Below are positions 25,981-34,737 of a DNA stretch of 43,915 nucleotides, in pieces. Location of the stretch: contig CANQEM010000010.1 of the NCBI GenBank assembly GCA_947594935.1, positions 1 through 43,915 of the forward strand, written 5' to 3'. The DNA comes from an uncultured Clostridia bacterium (GTDB lineage Bacteria > Bacillota > Clostridia > TANB77 > CAG-508). Every line of letters starts with the position of its first letter. Position 1 is the first letter of the stretch. A program made the position numbers and the translations under genes. Below the pieces are notes generated by a model that saw nothing but the letters and a program-made list of their open reading frames with translations, was not told the DNA's origin and searched no databases.

Positions 25981-27674
25981 TATAAGTCCTCCTTCTTCAA
26001 AAATGGATATTTCCATTTCATAGATATTTTTTCTTGCTTTTCTTCTTTTTTGGTGTCTAAATAACTAGCGCGAAATTCACGCAACCAGACTGGTTGCAAA
26101 AAATATGAATGACCAACTGTTTTTTGCAGAGGCGAAATTCCAGAGGTAAAAGGAACTCCAAAAGAACTAGTATCACATAAAACAGTGATATAAACTAAAA
26201 AGCCTAAACCAATGCCCAGAAAGCCACAGCAATATCCTAGAAATATGAAAAGGAAGCGGTATGTTCTCAAATGAAAACTAAATGAATAATCTGGAATAGC
26301 AAAAGATGCAATACCAGTCATTGCAACAATAATAATCAAGATAGGGCTAACAATTCCAGCAGAAACAGCAGACTGCCCAATAATTAAAGCACCAACAATT
26401 CCAATGGTGGGACCGATAGGAGATGGAACACGTATACCAGCTTCACGTATCAATTCAAATGCAATCTCCAAAATCAAGATTTCTAAAATAACAGGAAATG
26501 GAACAGTCTCTCGCGATGCAAGAATTGAATATAGCAAATCAGAAGGCAGAACATCTTGATGAAAGCTAGCAATTGCCACATAAAGCCCAGGTAAAAGCAA
26601 AACAATAAAAGTTGCCAAAATTCTAATCCACTTGATAAAATTGGAAAAACTAGTTTTCATGTTTTTATCATCTGGGGTTGACAAAAAATCGGTAAGAACG
26701 GCTGGAACAATTAAAGAATAAGGAGAGCCATTTACTAACAAAACAATTCTGCCGTCTAATAAATAGCTTGACGCCTTATCTGGTCTTTCGGTGGAAATTA
26801 CTTGTGGAACAGACATCAAATTATTGTCAATAATCATTTGCTCTAATTGACCACTTGAAAGCATTGAATCAACTTCAAGATTATTTAAACGATAACTTAC
26901 TTCTGCAACTAAATCGGAATTTGCAAGATTTTTCACATAACATAAAGAACAATTAGTTTTTGTGATTTTTCCGATTGATATATTTTCAATCACTAAATTT
27001 TCATTATGAACAATTCTTCTAAGTAAAGAGGTGTTTGTACGGAGATTTTCAACAAAAGACTCATGAGCGCCCATTATAACCATCTCATTTTCAGGCTTTT
27101 CAATAGACCTTTTCTCAAACCCTTTTACTTCTATATCAAAAGCAATATTTAAAGTATCGATAAATAAAGCACAATTTCCAGAGTTCACATCATTAAAAAT
27201 TTTACTAAATTCAGATGATTTTTTAACAGTATTTTGTGGCATGAGGCAGTTCATGATATAATCAGCAAGATTAAATTTTTTTACTTTTCTCACAGTTATA
27301 TTATTTGTTACAGCTTCTGAAATAACGCGATTTTGGTCAAATTCATATAAATTACTTTTATTACGTAACATTAAAGGTTCAAGTATAAATTTATTCATAA
27401 TTTCTGTATCAATCATACCATCAATATAAAGCAAAAAAGCAGAATATTGCTTGCCACGAGCAAGTAAATTGAATTCACGCACAATAATATCACTATTTAT
27501 CATGGAATTATACTTTGACTTGACAAACTCTAAATTAACACTTAAAGAAGGAAATACAGTTTTAGGTTCAGTAACAGTTTCTTTTTTATCAGATACATTA
27601 TTTGCACCATTATCTAGAAGTGTAAAATGATATTCATCTTTTGGTGTATAAGTAAATAATTTTTTAAAATTCAT
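25980..27674 (-). CDS. spore germination protein, GerAA/GerA family
   Basis: The A subunit of a GerA-type germinant receptor, thought to form the ion channel opened by germinants. The 564-residue protein has a soluble N-terminal region (ending near residue 330) with the conserved DGMIDTEIMNKFILEPLM. The NGSPYSLIVPAVLTDFL block comes next, then a five-helix membrane region containing REAGIRVPSPIGPTIGIVGALIIG. A basic C-terminal tail follows. The ATG has a GAAAGGAAA SD. The operon order is A-B-C with one-base overlaps. A forespore-type promoter lies upstream at 27695-27723. Confidence 0.95.
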   Translation of the reverse strand: MNFKKLFTYTPKDEYHFTLLDNGANNVSDKKETVTEPKTVFPSLSVNLEFVKSKYNSMINSDIIVREFNLLARGKQYSAFLLYIDGMIDTEIMNKFILEPLMLRNKSNLYEFDQNRVISEAVTNNITVRKVKKFNLADYIMNCLMPQNTVKKSSEFSKIFNDVNSGNCALFIDTLNIAFDIEVKGFEKRSIEKPENEMVIMGAHESFVENLRTNTSLLRRIVHNENLVIENISIGKITKTNCSLCYVKNLANSDLVAEVSYRLNNLEVDSMLSSGQLEQMIIDNNLMSVPQVISTERPDKASSYLLDGRIVLLVNGSPYSLIVPAVLTDFLSTPDDKNMKTSFSNFIKWIRILATFIVLLLPGLYVAIASFHQDVLPSDLLYSILASRETVPFPVILEILILEIAFELIREAGIRVPSPIGPTIGIVGALIIGQSAVSAGIVSPILIIIVAMTGIASFAIPDYSFSFHLRTYRFLFIFLGYCCGFLGIGLGFLVYITVLCDTSSFGVPFTSGISPLQKTVGHSYFLQPVWLREFRASYLDTKKEEKQEKISMKWKYPFLKKEDL

Positions 27675-27694
27675 ACGCTTTTCCTTTCAAAATA

Positions 27695-27723
27695 TAGTAT
27701 TTGCCAATTTATAGAAATTATAC
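27695..27723 (-). promoter_or_regulatory. possible sigma-G/sigma-F promoter of the germination operon
   Basis: Reading the minus strand, GTATA (27723-27719), 17 bases, AATACTA (27701-27695). Known sigma-G consensus is close to GHATR, 17-18 bases, CATWHTA; the only mismatch is the first base of the -10. Forespore transcription is expected for gerA operons. Confidence 0.55.
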
Positions 27724-27829
27724 AAAATGATAGATTAAAAAAAAAATAAAATTATTCAAAAAAAGTCTTTACAAAATAAAAAAAAAATGATAAATTATAT
27801 GTAGATAAAAAACAAAGGAGGAAACTATT

Positions 27830-28402
27830 ATGCCAGAACAAGCAAGAAATGGTAAAAAAACTAAGAAAAATAAGAAGAAGGTATCAAAAGCACCATTTGT
27901 ATATATTATAATTTTGTTAATTGCAGTTGTAATTATGGTATGTTTAGTTGTTAGAAATAATCAAGGAAAAGAAGAAGATACAAATAGTACTGGGGAAAAC
28001 ACAGCAGAAAATGTTGCAGAAGAAGATGATACACCTCTACCAGAATATCCTCTAATTGATATGAACAACACAGAAAATGCTAGAATTGAAGGTGGAACAA
28101 AAGAAAATACATCTACAAAACTAGCAGAAACGAAAACATATAAAAGTGTAACGTTCACAGACATCAAATTAGTGGCAGAAGGTGGAATTTCAAGATTAAC
28201 TGCAACAATGACAAATAATTCAACAGAAAACCTTGAAACACAAGGTATCAAAATTGTATTTACAAACAAAGATGGTTCAGAATATGCTAGCTTAATGGCA
28301 ATCTTACCAGCAACAACAGCAGGAAATACAAATATACTAAATGTTGGAACAACCTCAGACATAATCAATGCTTATGATTTCACTATACAATCACAAGATT
28401 AA
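27830..28402 (+). CDS. membrane-anchored protein with an Ig-like (FxLYD-type) domain
   Basis: A 190-residue protein of unknown function. It has a Lys-rich cytoplasmic N-terminus (about 22 residues), one membrane helix (about 24-43) and an acidic Thr/Asn/Glu linker. A beta-rich domain covers residues 100-190. The domain runs YKSVTFTDIKLVAEGG, then LTATMTNNSTENLETQGIK, and ends AYDFTIQ. This plan resembles FxLYD-type domains of extracytoplasmic Firmicutes proteins. An AGGAGG SD precedes the ATG. It is divergent from the ger operon and ends in its own terminator. Confidence 0.65.
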   Translation: MPEQARNGKKTKKNKKKVSKAPFVYIIILLIAVVIMVCLVVRNNQGKEEDTNSTGENTAENVAEEDDTPLPEYPLIDMNNTENARIEGGTKENTSTKLAETKTYKSVTFTDIKLVAEGGISRLTATMTNNSTENLETQGIKIVFTNKDGSEYASLMAILPATTAGNTNILNVGTTSDIINAYDFTIQSQD

Positions 28403-28410
28403 AATTCAAG

Positions 28411-28443
28411 AAGGCATTACTAATAAAAGTAATGTCTTTTTTT
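28411..28443 (+). terminator. intrinsic terminator after the 27830 gene
   Basis: AAGGCATTAC (28411-28420) pairs with GTAATGTCTT (28429-28438), with one G-U pair, then seven T. Confidence 0.88.
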
Positions 28444-28454
28444 GTTGTGATACA

Positions 28455-28483
28455 TAGACAAAAAAATATAAAAATGTTATAAT
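28455..28483 (+). promoter_or_regulatory. sigma-A promoter for the 28516 gene cluster
   Basis: TAGACA at 28455-28460 and TATAAT at 28478-28483, 17-base spacer. Confidence 0.65.
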
Positions 28484-28515
28484 AGTGATGATAAATAAAA
28501 AAAGGAAAGATGCAA

Positions 28516-29673
28516 ATGAAAAATGTATTTGTGAAAGCCATCATGGACTTTATTATAACAATTATTGCGATGTTGCTACTTATAGTGTTTACAATACTAG
28601 GCATATTAGTTTATCAACAAATTACTAATGGTGATGCAGCTGAAAAAGTAGAAAATATAGTTTCAAGTTATGGCGAATTATTTAGTGAATTAGATATTAG
28701 TAAAAAAACAACTCCACAAATAATAGAATCTACAAATGAAAACATAGTAAATCAAATACCAAGCACACCTACTGGAAATGAATCAACAGGAACAACTGAA
28801 ATGGATAGTTTGAGAGATAATTACTTTTATTTACAATTAGAAGATGAAGCAAAGCTTATATATCAAGCTTTGGAAACAAACAAAGAACAGATGAAAACAG
28901 GAACAGCGCAAATTGATTTAGGGAACAGCTTTTCAAAGTTATTATCAACAGCAGACGGAGATAAAAAGTTAGGAGAATATTATCAATCAGCAGTAGAAAC
29001 ATATCTATATGACAACCCAGACATATTTTATATTACAGCAAACAAACTATATTTAAATATAGAAACAACCACAAGGCTTGGAATAAAAAGTTATAGAGTG
29101 TTTATAAACAGCGGAGCACAACCAAATTATTTTGCAGATGGATATACATCAGAAGAACAAGTGCGAAATGCAATTCAAGAAGTTGAAAATGTAAGAAATG
29201 AAGTTATATCACAAAGAACAGGGAATGTATATAATGACATCAAAATGGTGCATGATTATTTAATGAGCAATGTAGAATATGACACAACAATTTCAAAACC
29301 AAATATTTATAATATTTATGGAGCTTTAATTAACCACCAATGCGTATGCGAAGGCTATGCAGAAGCTTTTAAATACCTATTAGACGGGCTAAATATCCCA
29401 ACAGTTTTAGTAATTGGAACAGGTGTAAATTCACAAGGCAACACTGAAAACCATGCTTGGAACTATGTGCAATTAGATGGAGCATGGTACGCAGTTGATG
29501 TAACATGGGATGACCCAGTTATCATTGGAAATGCTTATGTTACAAATAAAACAAGATATAAATATTTCTTAAAAGGAGAAATTGATATTTTAAAAGATCA
29601 CACACCTAGTGCAAATTTCACAGAAAATGGCAGAGAATATACTTATCCAACACTTAATTTAAGTAATTATTAG
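28516..29673 (+). CDS. membrane-anchored transglutaminase-like protein
   Basis: A 385-residue protein with an N-terminal membrane helix (about 8-35), a variable linker and a transglutaminase-like domain in the C-terminal half. The Cys-His-Asp triad is readable as the Cys in HQCVCEGYAEAFKYLL, the His in NTENHAWNYVQLDG and the Asp in YAVDVTWDDP. Such bacterial domains act as peptidases or peptide cross-linkers at the cell surface; the substrate here is unknown. ATG 28516 is favoured over 28510 because AAAGGAAAG is too close to the latter. It starts a likely cluster with the P-loop protein, cmk and plsC (gaps 17, 15 and an overlap). Confidence 0.82.
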   Translation: MKNVFVKAIMDFIITIIAMLLLIVFTILGILVYQQITNGDAAEKVENIVSSYGELFSELDISKKTTPQIIESTNENIVNQIPSTPTGNESTGTTEMDSLRDNYFYLQLEDEAKLIYQALETNKEQMKTGTAQIDLGNSFSKLLSTADGDKKLGEYYQSAVETYLYDNPDIFYITANKLYLNIETTTRLGIKSYRVFINSGAQPNYFADGYTSEEQVRNAIQEVENVRNEVISQRTGNVYNDIKMVHDYLMSNVEYDTTISKPNIYNIYGALINHQCVCEGYAEAFKYLLDGLNIPTVLVIGTGVNSQGNTENHAWNYVQLDGAWYAVDVTWDDPVIIGNAYVTNKTRYKYFLKGEIDILKDHTPSANFTENGREYTYPTLNLSNY

Positions 29674-29690
29674 AAGAAAGGAAAACACAA

Positions 29691-30557
29691 ATGGACTTAA
29701 TAAAAGAAATATTTGGGCATAAAATTGAAGTATATGCTTTTGTTGGACCATCAGGAACCGGAAAAAGTTATAGAGCGCAAATGGTTGCAAGTGAAAAAGG
29801 TATAGACTATATAATTGATGACGGTTTGCTTATAAAAGACAATGAAGTTATAGCTGGTGAATCAGCAAAAAAAGCACCTACAAAAATCGAAACAGTTAAA
29901 CATGCTTTATTTTATAAAGAAGAAGAAAAACAAGAAATAATTAGAGCAATAAAACAATATAAACCAGAAAAAATCTTGATTTTAGGAACATCTGATGGCA
30001 TGGCCAAAAAAATAGCTGCAAACCTAGGACTTCCAGAAGTTCAAGAGATTATATATATTGAACAAGTTGCCACACAGCAAGAAATGGAAACAGCGAGGAG
30101 AATTAGAGTAACAGAAGGAAAGCATGTTATACCAGTTCCAACATTTGAAATCAAGAAAGATTTTTCAGGATATTTATTAGACCCTTTACAAATTTTCAAA
30201 AGTAAAGGAAAAGGCGAAAAACCATATATTTCTGAAAAATCAATCATCAGACCAACATTTAGTTACTTAGGTAATTTTACAATATCAGATACAGTATTTA
30301 GGCAAATCTTAGAATACTTAGCTAGTAAAGTTGAAGGCATTTATAGAATACAAAAAGTTAGAGTTTCAAACTTAGGAGAAGGTGCAAGCCTATATATGGA
30401 AGTTACAGTTACTTATGGTAGCAATGTAATGAACGAAATAAAATCTTTTAAAGAAAAAGCAAAAAAAGAAATTGAAAATTTAACATCAATGAATATTGTT
30501 GACTTAGAAATAATTGTTAAAAATATATATGTGCCAGAAAATGAGGAAAATACATAG
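29691..30557 (+). CDS. P-loop ATPase fused to an Asp23/Gls24-like domain
   Basis: A 288-residue two-part protein. The N-terminal part has Walker A GPSGTGKS at 19-26, followed by a nucleotide-kinase-like region with LILGTSDGMAKKIAANLG. The C-terminal part, about residues 185-280, resembles Asp23/Gls24 (alkaline-shock) domains: ISDTVFRQILEYLASKVEGI, RVSNLGEGASLYMEVTVTYG, then an amphipathic helix. Asp23 domains occur in membrane-associated envelope stress proteins. The role of the ATPase part is unknown. It lies immediately upstream of cmk, 15 bases apart, and follows the transglutaminase-like gene by 17 bases. Confidence 0.75.
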   Translation: MDLIKEIFGHKIEVYAFVGPSGTGKSYRAQMVASEKGIDYIIDDGLLIKDNEVIAGESAKKAPTKIETVKHALFYKEEEKQEIIRAIKQYKPEKILILGTSDGMAKKIAANLGLPEVQEIIYIEQVATQQEMETARRIRVTEGKHVIPVPTFEIKKDFSGYLLDPLQIFKSKGKGEKPYISEKSIIRPTFSYLGNFTISDTVFRQILEYLASKVEGIYRIQKVRVSNLGEGASLYMEVTVTYGSNVMNEIKSFKEKAKKEIENLTSMNIVDLEIIVKNIYVPENEENT

Positions 30558-30572
30558 AAAGAAGGAATTAAA

Positions 30573-31256
30573 ATGTCATTTGTTGTTGCAATAGATGGAC
30601 CTGCCGGAAGCGGTAAAGGTACAGTTACAGAATTAGTTGGAAATAGGCTAGGACTAGTCAATATTGATACAGGAGCTATGTTTAGATGTGTTACACTAGC
30701 AATGTTAAGGCAAAACATAGAAACAAGCGAAACAGAGAAAATTGAAAAGTTATTAGAAGAAATCAAAATTGAACTTGTAAAAGAAAATCAAGTACAAAAA
30801 GTATTTTTAAATAGTGAAGACGTTTCAAAGGAAATCAGAGAAAACGCAGTAAATAACTTTGTTTCAGAAGTTTCAACTTTAAAGGTTGTAAGAGATAAAT
30901 TATTAAAATTGCAAAGGCAAGTTGCAGAAGGAAAAGATGTAATTATGGAAGGCAGAGACATAGGAACAGCAGTGTTTCCAAATGCAGATGTAAAAATATA
31001 TTTAGATGCAACCCCAGAAGAAAGAGCTAGAAGGAGAGTATTGCAAAATCAAGAAAAAGGCATTGCTTCAACTTATGAAGAAGCACTAGAAAATGTAAAA
31101 ACAAGAGATAAAATTGATTCAAGCAGAAGTATTGCACCTTTAACAAGAGCAGAAGATGCAATATATATTGACAGCACAAATATGGAAATTTCAGAAGTAG
31201 TGGACGAAGTTTGTAAGATAATAGAGGAGAAGGACTATGCAAAAAATGAAATCTAG
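30573..31256 (+). CDS. cmk: cytidylate kinase
   Basis: Cmk phosphorylates CMP and dCMP with ATP. The 227-residue protein has the P-loop GPAGSGKGT at 9-17, the CMP-binding DTGAMFR and the GRDIGTAVFPNADVKIYLDA core. A lid with ATPEERARRR follows, and SRSIAPLTRAEDAIYIDS closes the domain. AGAAGGA precedes the ATG. Its 3' end overlaps plsC by 20 bases, and a cmk-plsC arrangement is common in Firmicutes. Confidence 0.95.
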   Translation: MSFVVAIDGPAGSGKGTVTELVGNRLGLVNIDTGAMFRCVTLAMLRQNIETSETEKIEKLLEEIKIELVKENQVQKVFLNSEDVSKEIRENAVNNFVSEVSTLKVVRDKLLKLQRQVAEGKDVIMEGRDIGTAVFPNADVKIYLDATPEERARRRVLQNQEKGIASTYEEALENVKTRDKIDSSRSIAPLTRAEDAIYIDSTNMEISEVVDEVCKIIEEKDYAKNEI

Positions 31257-31899
31257 TTCAAAAAACTTTGATAAACCAGGAGATTCTTGGTTTATTAAAT
31301 TTCAAAGGAGAATAATTTGGGGAGCCTTAAAATTGTTATACCGAGTAGTATATCGTGCTAAAATAGAAGGCGTAGAAAATATCCCAGAAAATGGAGCTTT
31401 TATCTTATGTGGAAACCATGCAGATTATATTAAGGTTCCGGCAATTGTATTATTTTGCCCAAGAAAAGTTAATTTTATTGCAAAATATGAACTCTTTAAA
31501 AATCCATTTTTAAGGCATTTTGGAGAGTTATTTGATGTTATTCCTGTAAAAAGAGGTAAACAAGATGTAGATGCAATGAAAAAATCTCTAAAAGTTTTAT
31601 CAAAAGAAGAAGGCTTAGGCTTGTTCCCAGAAGGCACAACAAGAGGTCTAGAAAAAGGTGTGAAAGTAAAAAATGGAGCAGCTTTTATGGCATTAAGAAC
31701 TGGTAAAGTTATTGTGCCAGTTGGAATAGAAGTAACCAAAAGACCATTCCCTAAAATCATCATAAAATACGGAAAAGTTTTAGACTATTCACAATATCAA
31801 TCTAAAACTCCGGAAAAGGAAGTACTTGACAAAGTAACAGAAGAAATGATGAATATTATAAAAAATTTATCAAATTTTGACAAGTACGAGAAAAAGTAG
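31237..31899 (+). CDS. plsC: 1-acyl-sn-glycerol-3-phosphate acyltransferase (PlsC-like)
   Basis: A 220-residue LPLAT-family acyltransferase, expected to convert lysophosphatidic acid to phosphatidic acid at the membrane. Motif II (IPVKRGK, about 102-108) and motif III (FPEGTTR, 130-136) are clear. Motif I, normally HxxxxD, reads His61-ADYI-Lys66, so the charge-relay Asp is not at its usual place; an Asp is two residues after the His instead. Whether it is active is open. The ATG at 31237 lies inside cmk with GAGGAG seven bases upstream. The typA promoter overlaps its stop codon. Confidence 0.85.
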   Translation: MQKMKSSSKNFDKPGDSWFIKFQRRIIWGALKLLYRVVYRAKIEGVENIPENGAFILCGNHADYIKVPAIVLFCPRKVNFIAKYELFKNPFLRHFGELFDVIPVKRGKQDVDAMKKSLKVLSKEEGLGLFPEGTTRGLEKGVKVKNGAAFMALRTGKVIVPVGIEVTKRPFPKIIIKYGKVLDYSQYQSKTPEKEVLDKVTEEMMNIIKNLSNFDKYEKK

Positions 31900-31905
31900 T
31901 ATAAT
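31877..31905 (+). promoter_or_regulatory. consensus sigma-A promoter for typA
   Basis: TTGACA at 31877-31882 and TATAAT at 31900-31905, 17-base spacer. The -35 and spacer lie within the last codons of plsC. Confidence 0.82.
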
Positions 31906-31931
31906 AGTAGGGTTGGAAAGGAAGGAAAAAA

Positions 31932-33752
31932 ATGAATAACGAGAAAATAAGGAATATAGCTATTATTGCGCACGTTGACCATGGAAAAACAACACTAGTT
32001 GATGCCATGTTAAAACAAAGCCATGTATTTAGAGATAATGAACAAGTACAAGAAAGAGTAATGGATTCTAATGACTTAGAGAAGGAAAGAGGAATTACAA
32101 TTCTTTCTAAGAATACATCTGTTATGTACAAAGATATTAAAATAAACATAGTAGACACACCAGGTCATGCTGATTTTGGTGGAGAAGTTGAGAGGGTACT
32201 TAAAACAGTTGATGGAGTGCTTTTATTAGTTGATGCTTTTGAAGGTGCTATGCCACAAACAAGAGAAGTACTTAAAAAATCATTAGCACTAGGGTTAAAA
32301 CCTATTGTTGTTATCAATAAAATTGATAGACCAGGTGCTACACCAGAAAAAGTTGTAGACCAAGTTATTGAACTATTTATTGAACTAGATGCAACAGATG
32401 AGCAATTAGATTTTCCAGTTGTTTACGCATCAGCAAAAAATGGTGTTGCAAAAATGGACTTAGCAGATGAAGATGGAGATTTAACATGTTTATTTGAAAC
32501 AATTATCTCTACTATTCAAGCACCAAAATGCGAAATTGAGGGACCAGCTCAAATGCTAGTATCTAATATAGAATATGATGACTATGTTGGAAGAATAGCA
32601 GTGGGTAGAGTTGAAAGAGGAAAAGTTTCATTAAATATGCCAGTAGCAATTTGCGGTAGAGAAGATAAAATAACACAAGGAAGAATTGCAAAACTATACA
32701 CACATGTTGGCTTAAAAAGAGAAGAAGTAGAAGAAGTAGAAGCAGGTGATATAATCGCATTAGCTGGTATTGCAAATATCAATATTGGTGATACAATTTG
32801 CGACTTAAACCACCCAGAAAAAATTCCATTTGTAGATATTGATGAACCAACAGTTTCAATGACATTTAGTGTAAACAATGGACCTTTTGCCGGTAAAGAA
32901 GGACAATTTATCACATCAAGACATATTAGAGATAGATTATTTAAAGAATTAGAAAGAAATGTTAGTTTACGTGTTAAAGAAACAGAAAGCTCAGATTCTT
33001 TTGAAGTATCTGGTAGAGGAGAATTACATTTATCTATTTTAATTGAAACAATGAGGAGAGAAGGTTTTGAACTTCTAGTTTCAAGACCAAAAGTTATTTT
33101 CAAAGAGATAAATGGTGAAAAATGTGAACCAATTGAAAGACTTGTCGTAAATGTACCAGATGATTGTGTAGGAAATGTTATCGAAAAATTAGGTAGAAGA
33201 AAAGCTGAAATGGTTAATATGGAACCAGCTGAATTAGGTCATACAAAAATTGAATTTAAAATACCAGCAAGAGGCTTAATTGGTTACAGAACTGAATTTT
33301 TAACAGACACAAAAGGTGAAGGTGTGATGAACCACATATTTGATTGCTATGAGCCATATAAAGGGGATGTTGTTGCAAGAGTTAGAGGAACAATAGTAGC
33401 TTTTGAAGCTGGCAAGTCAATCACTTATGGTTTATATAACGCACAAGATAAGGGCGAATTATTTATTGGACCAGGTGTAGATGTTTATGAAGGTATGATT
33501 GTAGGTTTGAATTCAAGAGGCGAAGATTTAGCAATAAATGTATGCAAAGAAAAGCATTTAACAAATACTAGGGCTTCTGGTTCAGATGATGCACTAAGGT
33601 TAGTGCCACCAATTCAAATGTCTTTGGAAAAAGCAATCGAATTTATTCAAGATGACGAATTAGTTGAAGTAACACCAAAATCTATACGTTTAAGAAAGAA
33701 AATATTAGACAGTAAAGAGAGAGAAAGAGCAGCAAGAAATGTAGCAAAATAA
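31932..33752 (+). CDS. typA: ribosome-associated translational GTPase TypA/BipA
   Basis: TypA (BipA) is an EF-G-like GTPase that helps 50S assembly and growth under stress. The 606-residue protein has G1 AHVDHGKTT, G2-region RGITILSKNTS, G3 DTPGHADFGGEVERVL and G4 NKIDRPGA. Further on come the EF-G-like beta-barrel and the TypA-specific C-terminal domain (ARGLIGYRTEFLTDTKGEG). A GGAAGGAA SD precedes the ATG. A small gene and trmR follow, with gaps that allow one transcript. Confidence 0.96.
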   Translation: MNNEKIRNIAIIAHVDHGKTTLVDAMLKQSHVFRDNEQVQERVMDSNDLEKERGITILSKNTSVMYKDIKINIVDTPGHADFGGEVERVLKTVDGVLLLVDAFEGAMPQTREVLKKSLALGLKPIVVINKIDRPGATPEKVVDQVIELFIELDATDEQLDFPVVYASAKNGVAKMDLADEDGDLTCLFETIISTIQAPKCEIEGPAQMLVSNIEYDDYVGRIAVGRVERGKVSLNMPVAICGREDKITQGRIAKLYTHVGLKREEVEEVEAGDIIALAGIANINIGDTICDLNHPEKIPFVDIDEPTVSMTFSVNNGPFAGKEGQFITSRHIRDRLFKELERNVSLRVKETESSDSFEVSGRGELHLSILIETMRREGFELLVSRPKVIFKEINGEKCEPIERLVVNVPDDCVGNVIEKLGRRKAEMVNMEPAELGHTKIEFKIPARGLIGYRTEFLTDTKGEGVMNHIFDCYEPYKGDVVARVRGTIVAFEAGKSITYGLYNAQDKGELFIGPGVDVYEGMIVGLNSRGEDLAINVCKEKHLTNTRASGSDDALRLVPPIQMSLEKAIEFIQDDELVEVTPKSIRLRKKILDSKERERAARNVAK

Positions 33753-33770
33753 AATATATGAAAAGGAAAG

Positions 33771-34127
33771 ATGGATTTGAGTTCGAAAAAAATCAATAAA
33801 AACACAAAAATTGCATGGCGTCAACAAATTGAAATGATTGCAACAGAAAACAGTATAAAAATGAATAAACATATAAGACAAGAGGAAAGAAAAAGAAACG
33901 GGCTAGAAGCTGACGCATATTTTAGGCAATATATCAGAGATAAAATGATGGAACATGTTAACTCTGGTATGAAAAAATCAGATGCAGTTTTAAAAGTAAT
34001 TAAAGAAGAAAAAGAAGCTGTAAAACACCTAGAATATCTTGAAAAAGCAGGATTAGATTTAAAAGTAGTTTTTTATGGTTGGATACAAGAAAAACAGCCA
34101 CGTATAGTGGGAGATGAAGAAAGATGA
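33771..34127 (+). CDS. small uncharacterised basic protein upstream of trmR
   Basis: I do not recognise this 118-residue protein. It is highly charged and helical, Lys/Arg-rich in the first half (KKINKNTKIAWRQQIEM) and Lys/Glu-rich later, without membrane segments. Its stop overlaps the trmR start by four bases (ATGA), indicating translational coupling. The start is uncertain: ATG 33771 is close to AAAGGAAAG, while an in-frame TTG at 33777 has better spacing. Coupling to trmR hints at a role in tRNA or translation, but this is only positional. Confidence 0.65.
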   Translation: MDLSSKKINKNTKIAWRQQIEMIATENSIKMNKHIRQEERKRNGLEADAYFRQYIRDKMMEHVNSGMKKSDAVLKVIKEEKEAVKHLEYLEKAGLDLKVVFYGWIQEKQPRIVGDEER

Positions 34128-34720
34128 TAAACCAAGAGAGATTACAAGAAATAAAAAAAAGAGCCTTAGAAAGCCATATTCCAATTATAATGGACGACAC
34201 TCTTGAAGAGATACAAAAAAGATTAAAAAATAAGCCACCTAAAAAAATATTGGAAATAGGTACAGCAGTAGGATATTCTGCAATGTGTTTTTCTGAACTA
34301 TTGCAATCAGATGGCTATATTGACACAATTGAAAGAGAATCAGAAAGAGTTGAAGAAGCGAAGCAAAACTTTATATATGTGGGAGTTCAAGATAAAATTC
34401 ACATATATGAAGGCGATGCAGTTGAAATCTTGCCAACACTTGAAAATGTGTATGATGTAGTTTTCATAGATGCGGCAAAAGGGAAATATCCATTTTTCTT
34501 GAACCAAGCTCTTAGGATGTTAAGTCCAGATGGAATTATTTTTGCAGATAATATTTTATACAAAGGCTATGTTATGAGTGATTATAACAAACATAAACAA
34601 CGTACAGCAGTTAGAAATTTAAGAGAATATATAAAAGAAGCAACCGAAAACCCAGAACTAGAAACTGAAATTTTAGAAGTGGGAGATGGGCTTGCAATAA
34701 GTAAAAGAAAAGTTATGTGA
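34124..34720 (+). CDS. trmR: tRNA 5-hydroxyuridine methyltransferase (TrmR/YrrM-like)
   Basis: A 198-residue SAM-dependent O-methyltransferase of family 3 (COG4122). In B. subtilis the relative TrmR (YrrM) methylates 5-hydroxyuridine at wobble position 34 to 5-methoxyuridine. SAM motif I is ILEIGTAVGYSA at 42-53. VFIDAAKGKYPFFLNQAL and GIIFADNILYKGYV give the metal and catalytic loop. The U32 protein at 36440, whose relatives make ho5U34, lies 1.7 kb away, supporting this function over a catechol methyltransferase. The gene ends inside a terminator hairpin shared with the convergent minus-strand gene. Confidence 0.83.
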   Translation: MINQERLQEIKKRALESHIPIIMDDTLEEIQKRLKNKPPKKILEIGTAVGYSAMCFSELLQSDGYIDTIERESERVEEAKQNFIYVGVQDKIHIYEGDAVEILPTLENVYDVVFIDAAKGKYPFFLNQALRMLSPDGIIFADNILYKGYVMSDYNKHKQRTAVRNLREYIKEATENPELETEILEVGDGLAISKRKVM

Positions 34721-34737
34721 TTTCTCACATAACTTTT
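34708..34737. terminator. bidirectional terminator between trmR and the minus-strand gene
   Basis: AAAAGTTATGTGA (34708-34720) pairs exactly with TCACATAACTTTT (34725-34737). It has T-runs on both strands, and the trmR stop codon is in the stem. Confidence 0.9.
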
